From Chitinophagaceae bacterium (lineage in GTDB: Bacteria > Bacteroidota > Bacteroidia > Chitinophagales > Chitinophagaceae): a stretch of DNA of 64,000 bases. Location: NCBI GenBank assembly GCA_016710935.1, contig JADJTY010000012.1, positions 186,001-250,000 on the forward strand, given 5' to 3'. The position numbers and the translations under genes are program-made. This document shows, one piece after another, positions 61,501-64,000 of the stretch. The notes under the pieces were generated by a model. The model was not told the origin of the DNA and searched no databases. It saw nothing but the letters and a program-made list of their open reading frames with translations. How positions within the stretch are numbered: the first letter of the stretch is position 1; the number at the start of each line of letters is the position of its first letter.

Positions 61501-64000
61501 AATTGCGGGGGTTCCACAATGTATCATTATATATATTAGAATTGGGATCCAGGGATGCAGTTTGAACGGGTGTTAATATTAAAGGTATCCGGATCTCATA
61601 AAAATTATTTACAAAATCGGTACCCATCCTGAATACGGCAGTAAGGTCTTTGTCTTTTAATGTTGGGCTTCCCTGCTTTTGCTCCGCATGAATATACATC
61701 TGCATTTTACGGAACTGGCGCAGGTCCCTGTTGGCAAATGTTTGCTGCACTGCCCTGGCATCCTTACTGGCCAGGTCGCAAAACTGTAAACTTAATGCCT
61801 GTTCATTCTGCAACAGGTTTACTCCGTTATTGCTTAAGGTTTGTATTCTTTGAATATCTGTAGGTGTACGATATGGCAGCGGTGTACGCTTATCATTCTC
61901 TTCAATATTTACAGCTCCCTGGTTAAATACAGTAGGACTGCCATTGGGCAATTGCGTATAAATACCGGTAGTGTCAATCCTGTAATTGAATTTACGCCAT
62001 ACATTCCTTGTAAACTGTAACTCACCAAAACGCATCACCACACTATCCTCAAAATCTGTGAGGAACATCCTGATAAAACGTATAGATTTAAAATCGGGGA
62101 TATTGCCGATCTTACGGTTGTACTGCCCGATAGGAATACGGAACTGGTACCAGATCTCATTACGGGCAAGCCCATCTGCCGGGTTAATGGGTACTGATTT
62201 TTTATCAACGATAAAGTTAGTTCCAATGGACATCTCAGGCTGTGTTGCATGCTTAATGTCAACGATATACTGAAAATATTCTTCTGTTTGGTTCAACGTG
62301 TTATCACGGTTCAGATCTTCTGCATCGGGATATAAAGTAGCAGCCGAAGAATAAGTGGTACTTGTACTCGCAACCGGTGAATTACCCTCTGGATTATTAT
62401 AATCTTTATACCTGCCGATCAGGCCAAGTCCCGGTATCTGGTCAAGGTCATCACCACGGTAATAGTGGTAATTATCACTGGACGGATCTGCCAATGCTCT
62501 TTGATAAGCCGCTGCCGATACTGTTCCCTGCAATTGTGTAAGGTAAGCACGCCTTTTATTTACTTCTGCGGTATCATCCAATCCATCAAAGCCGATGTCC
62601 TGAAATTTTCTGTCGTTGGGATCATTGCTGAATGCATTGGTTACCTGTACAGGATTTACAGGCACCCTGCCAAAGCTGGAATTACTTACAGGAGATGGGG
62701 CATTGGGCGTAGGTAAACCATTTTCATAAAAACGTTTACCATCTTTTAAAACATCCTCTGATATATTACCCAGGTTAAAATATAATTTTCCACCTGCTGT
62801 GGCGGGATTATAGGATATTCCTTTAGCCGCATAATTGATAAACGGATCCTGCATCCAGAATTCAATAAACTCAATATTGGCGGTCTCAAAATCGGGTTGG
62901 TCTATGCCACGCATCAGGCCACCCCAGCGGGTTTTGGGATTATTTAATTTTCCGTTGGCATTTATACTGCCAGGGGCTGCATCATAATTATATTGACCCC
63001 GGTCTGTTGGGAAATAGGCCAGGTCGAATGTGGTAAGCAAACTCTCTCCAAAACCAGTTGTTCTTTGCGGAAAGATCTCACGCTGGTAAACCTGTCTTAC
63101 CCGGGGATCACTCAATTCTACGCGGTCATTTGAATAAGGGTTATTGGCTCCCTTGTATTGTTGTAAAGTTGGTTCAATCTGGTACCAGCCAATTTTTGCA
63201 CGGTTTCTTCCTGAAATAATGCTGTCATTGAATGCTGCTTCCGGAAAAAGAATATTCCCGTTCCGGTCTGTAGCATTTAAAGGTACCGATGCCAGTGCCC
63301 AGCTGATGGGCGGAAAGCGCATATCGTATCCCGATTGTGTGCCATCAAAATCATCAATATTAATGATACCCCTTGAACCCCTGCCAATTTGTGGCGCATG
63401 TCCGGGTTTTAAATAAGCCCCTTCGGCAAACACATTCAGGGCCGAAGCTGCGGTTGTTTTATAAAATGGAAGCTTATCCAACAGCTTGGTAAGTCTTGGA
63501 ACATCTTTTCGGTAATTCACATCGAGGCCGTACATGGTGTTACGGATAGGCTCGTTGGTGCCTCCTGTATTGTTGTTATCATAACTTACTTTACTAAAGA
63601 AAGGCCTTTCGCTTAATCGTACAATCGTTCCACCAATTGACAATTGCTCTTTCAGTGTATTTTTAGCCATATAATCCCATCGCAGGGCCATATAACTTCG
63701 CTGTTGCAGTCCAAAGGAAGCGTTGTTCTCATAATTTACCTGTACCGGAATACCCGAATTAATAATGGCCGAATTGGTTATTTTAATGGTACCCAGGTCG
63801 TAATTGATGTCATAATCAATACCTTCAATCAATACCCTGCCACCAGCAGATACCGATACAGAACCACGGGGTATATTGTACCCGATACTGATATCGGCCG
63901 AACCCGAAATTTTTGCCGAACCCTTTAACACAAACCTGTTTAAATTGGGATACTGCTGGGCTACCGCTTTTATAGAATCATAGAGTGCATAAAACAAACT
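58514..64000 (-). CDS. sprA: T9SS translocon/gliding protein SprA (partial)
   Basis: The C-terminal 1829 codons of SprA are in the window; the frame stays open to the right edge, so the N-terminus is missing. SprA is the giant outer-membrane barrel through which T9SS cargo leaves the cell. Typical SprA segments are SAKISGSADISIGYNIPRGSVSVSAGGRVLIEG, GSRGIINIDDFDGTQSGYDMRFPPISW, NTNTPGVACGEIWVNELRLSSIDEHGGWAA, and the C-terminal strand RAGLQVRISLTE. SprA is usually about 2300-2500 residues. It supports export of the two T9SS cargo proteins in this window. Confidence 0.96.
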   Translation of the reverse strand, partial: SLFYALYDSIKAVAQQYPNLNRFVLKGSAKISGSADISIGYNIPRGSVSVSAGGRVLIEGIDYDINYDLGTIKITNSAIINSGIPVQVNYENNASFGLQQRSYMALRWDYMAKNTLKEQLSIGGTIVRLSERPFFSKVSYDNNNTGGTNEPIRNTMYGLDVNYRKDVPRLTKLLDKLPFYKTTAASALNVFAEGAYLKPGHAPQIGRGSRGIINIDDFDGTQSGYDMRFPPISWALASVPLNATDRNGNILFPEAAFNDSIISGRNRAKIGWYQIEPTLQQYKGANNPYSNDRVELSDPRVRQVYQREIFPQRTTGFGESLLTTFDLAYFPTDRGQYNYDAAPGSINANGKLNNPKTRWGGLMRGIDQPDFETANIEFIEFWMQDPFINYAAKGISYNPATAGGKLYFNLGNISEDVLKDGKRFYENGLPTPNAPSPVSNSSFGRVPVNPVQVTNAFSNDPNDRKFQDIGFDGLDDTAEVNKRRAYLTQLQGTVSAAAYQRALADPSSDNYHYYRGDDLDQIPGLGLIGRYKDYNNPEGNSPVASTSTTYSSAATLYPDAEDLNRDNTLNQTEEYFQYIVDIKHATQPEMSIGTNFIVDKKSVPINPADGLARNEIWYQFRIPIGQYNRKIGNIPDFKSIRFIRMFLTDFEDSVVMRFGELQFTRNVWRKFNYRIDTTGIYTQLPNGSPTVFNQGAVNIEENDKRTPLPYRTPTDIQRIQTLSNNGVNLLQNEQALSLQFCDLASKDARAVQQTFANRDLRQFRKMQMYIHAEQKQGSPTLKDKDLTAVFRMGTDFVNNFYEIRIPLILTPVQTASLDPNSNIYNDTLWNPRNSLDIDLQTLVKLKQERNLNSPPDQIFRQLQTSGHTYSVMGNPNLAEIRGILIGVENTNTPGVACGEIWVNELRLSSIDEHGGWAALGRIDLNLADLGTISVSANTHSAGFGTLEQRVNDRFRDNFTQFDVSANLELGKLLPPKAALSIPVFASYQQSVSKPEYDPYDMDIKLKDKLKGATSNAAKDSIKNSAVDFTSTTTLNFTNVRKNRTSTKKPKIYDISNFDFSYSYLKIKNHTPLIESNEITRHKFGLGYNFSPSPKYFEPFKKIKFFTKRKTHWFDLVKDFNFNLIPSQLSFRADVNRQFGAIRPRSIGTSKYKIPETYDKYYTFQRTYILRWNLTRNLNFDFTAMNNSRIDEPEGRLNTGAKKDTVWRNLLKGGRNTTYTHTANFTYTLPTAKFPLVDWTTINLRYQANYNWIGASRLAVELGNIIENRQQSEATAQFDFNRLYQKSKWLRQLEAPSNKADQEKWRARITKYKDTLVKKNGRKVVKNRRKVDQTAMPYVSTPLKVLGKLATSLKQASFSISENAQTRLPGYTDSTKYVGQNWRSMAPGVDFILGRQPDTAWMNAAARKGWITKDTTFNSVFQQSFDQRITFSAQIEPIRDLNITLNLSKTFNKNYTETFRFIDTSGGTNHSFKHLNPYAGGGFDVSYIAFKTLFGKFDPNRVSETFKKFQDYRIILSERLGKSNPYSAGQPQGADGYYYGYGKYAIDVLIPSFLAAYTGADPNSVSLIKQNNPNIKSNPFRGIKPKLNWKLDYNGLNRIKPLDKLFTNFSVSHGYTGNLSMNGFTSALLYQDVSQYGYPSFYDTISKNYVPYFLLPNISIGEQFSPLVGIDMMFTNQLQAKFEYSKTRQLSLSLVDFQLSEVRSSEFVIGAGWRKRGMKNPLAFLKVKWPKFLRGKEGDGKKLENEINFRLDFRIRDNVTANSRLDQDNNFATGGSRDITISPSIDYFLNNRVNIKLFFDQRRVNPYISSSAPIVNTRAGLQVRISLTE

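Overview
The window comes from a Bacteroidota chromosome, most likely a Chitinophagaceae-type bacterium. The grounds are the protein families: SusC/SusD, SprA, type IX secretion (T9SS) C-terminal signals, a PorE-like OmpA protein, DUF5689, DUF3467, DUF4105/Lnb and phosphosulfolactate synthase. Many genes also carry the Bacteroidota promoter -7 box TAnnTTTG, often with TTTG or TTG 19 bases upstream, and lack an obvious Shine-Dalgarno. No rRNA, tRNA, CRISPR array, IS transposase or prophage was seen.

Layout. 1-8.4 kb: 3' part of bamD, an OmpA-like protein, then a + strand run of polyprenyl synthetase (with an apparent frameshift), recJ and a methyltransferase, facing htpG and a small lipoprotein. 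8.6-18.1 kb: a secreted/surface locus of a TonB receptor, a DUF5689 lipoprotein and a giant five-repeat T9SS protein, divergent from a secreted endonuclease/phosphatase-fold enzyme. 18.2-34.6 kb: mainly housekeeping genes: PolB-type exonuclease, beta-barrel, fusA/rpsG/rpsL, ilvE, a possible HolD-like protein, rdgB, thioesterase, aroE, phosphosulfolactate synthase, TPR protein, yidC, rplY and prs. 34.7-36.1 kb: radC and a DUF3467 protein. 36.2-42.1 kb: a SusC/SusD/DUF1735 nutrient-uptake operon. 42.3-53.9 kb: an HhH-containing outer-membrane protein and partner, folD, queE, a PorE-like protein, dprA, guaB, an Lnb-like membrane protein and a hydrolase. 53.9-64 kb: a T9SS type-B cargo protein, SDR, a small secreted protein and sprA, which runs off the right edge.

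The most unusual feature is a family of period-7 DNA repeats. At four places, arrays of 7-bp units occur as facing inverted pairs. Two pairs enclose a gene of the 23S-rRNA-intervening-sequence/four-helix-bundle (S23) family (33.07-33.64 kb and 35.37-35.90 kb). Two are empty foldbacks with spacers of about 34-38 bp (19.0 kb and 51.7 kb). Each pair has its own heptamer sequence. Each sits at or near the 3' end of a gene. Single arrays of the same period form the guaB promoter region and encode the hydrophobic core of two signal peptides. Other dispersed repeats include GC-rich palindromes inside coding frames, a TAGGTGTC motif at three stop codons, and a nested foldback before sprA.
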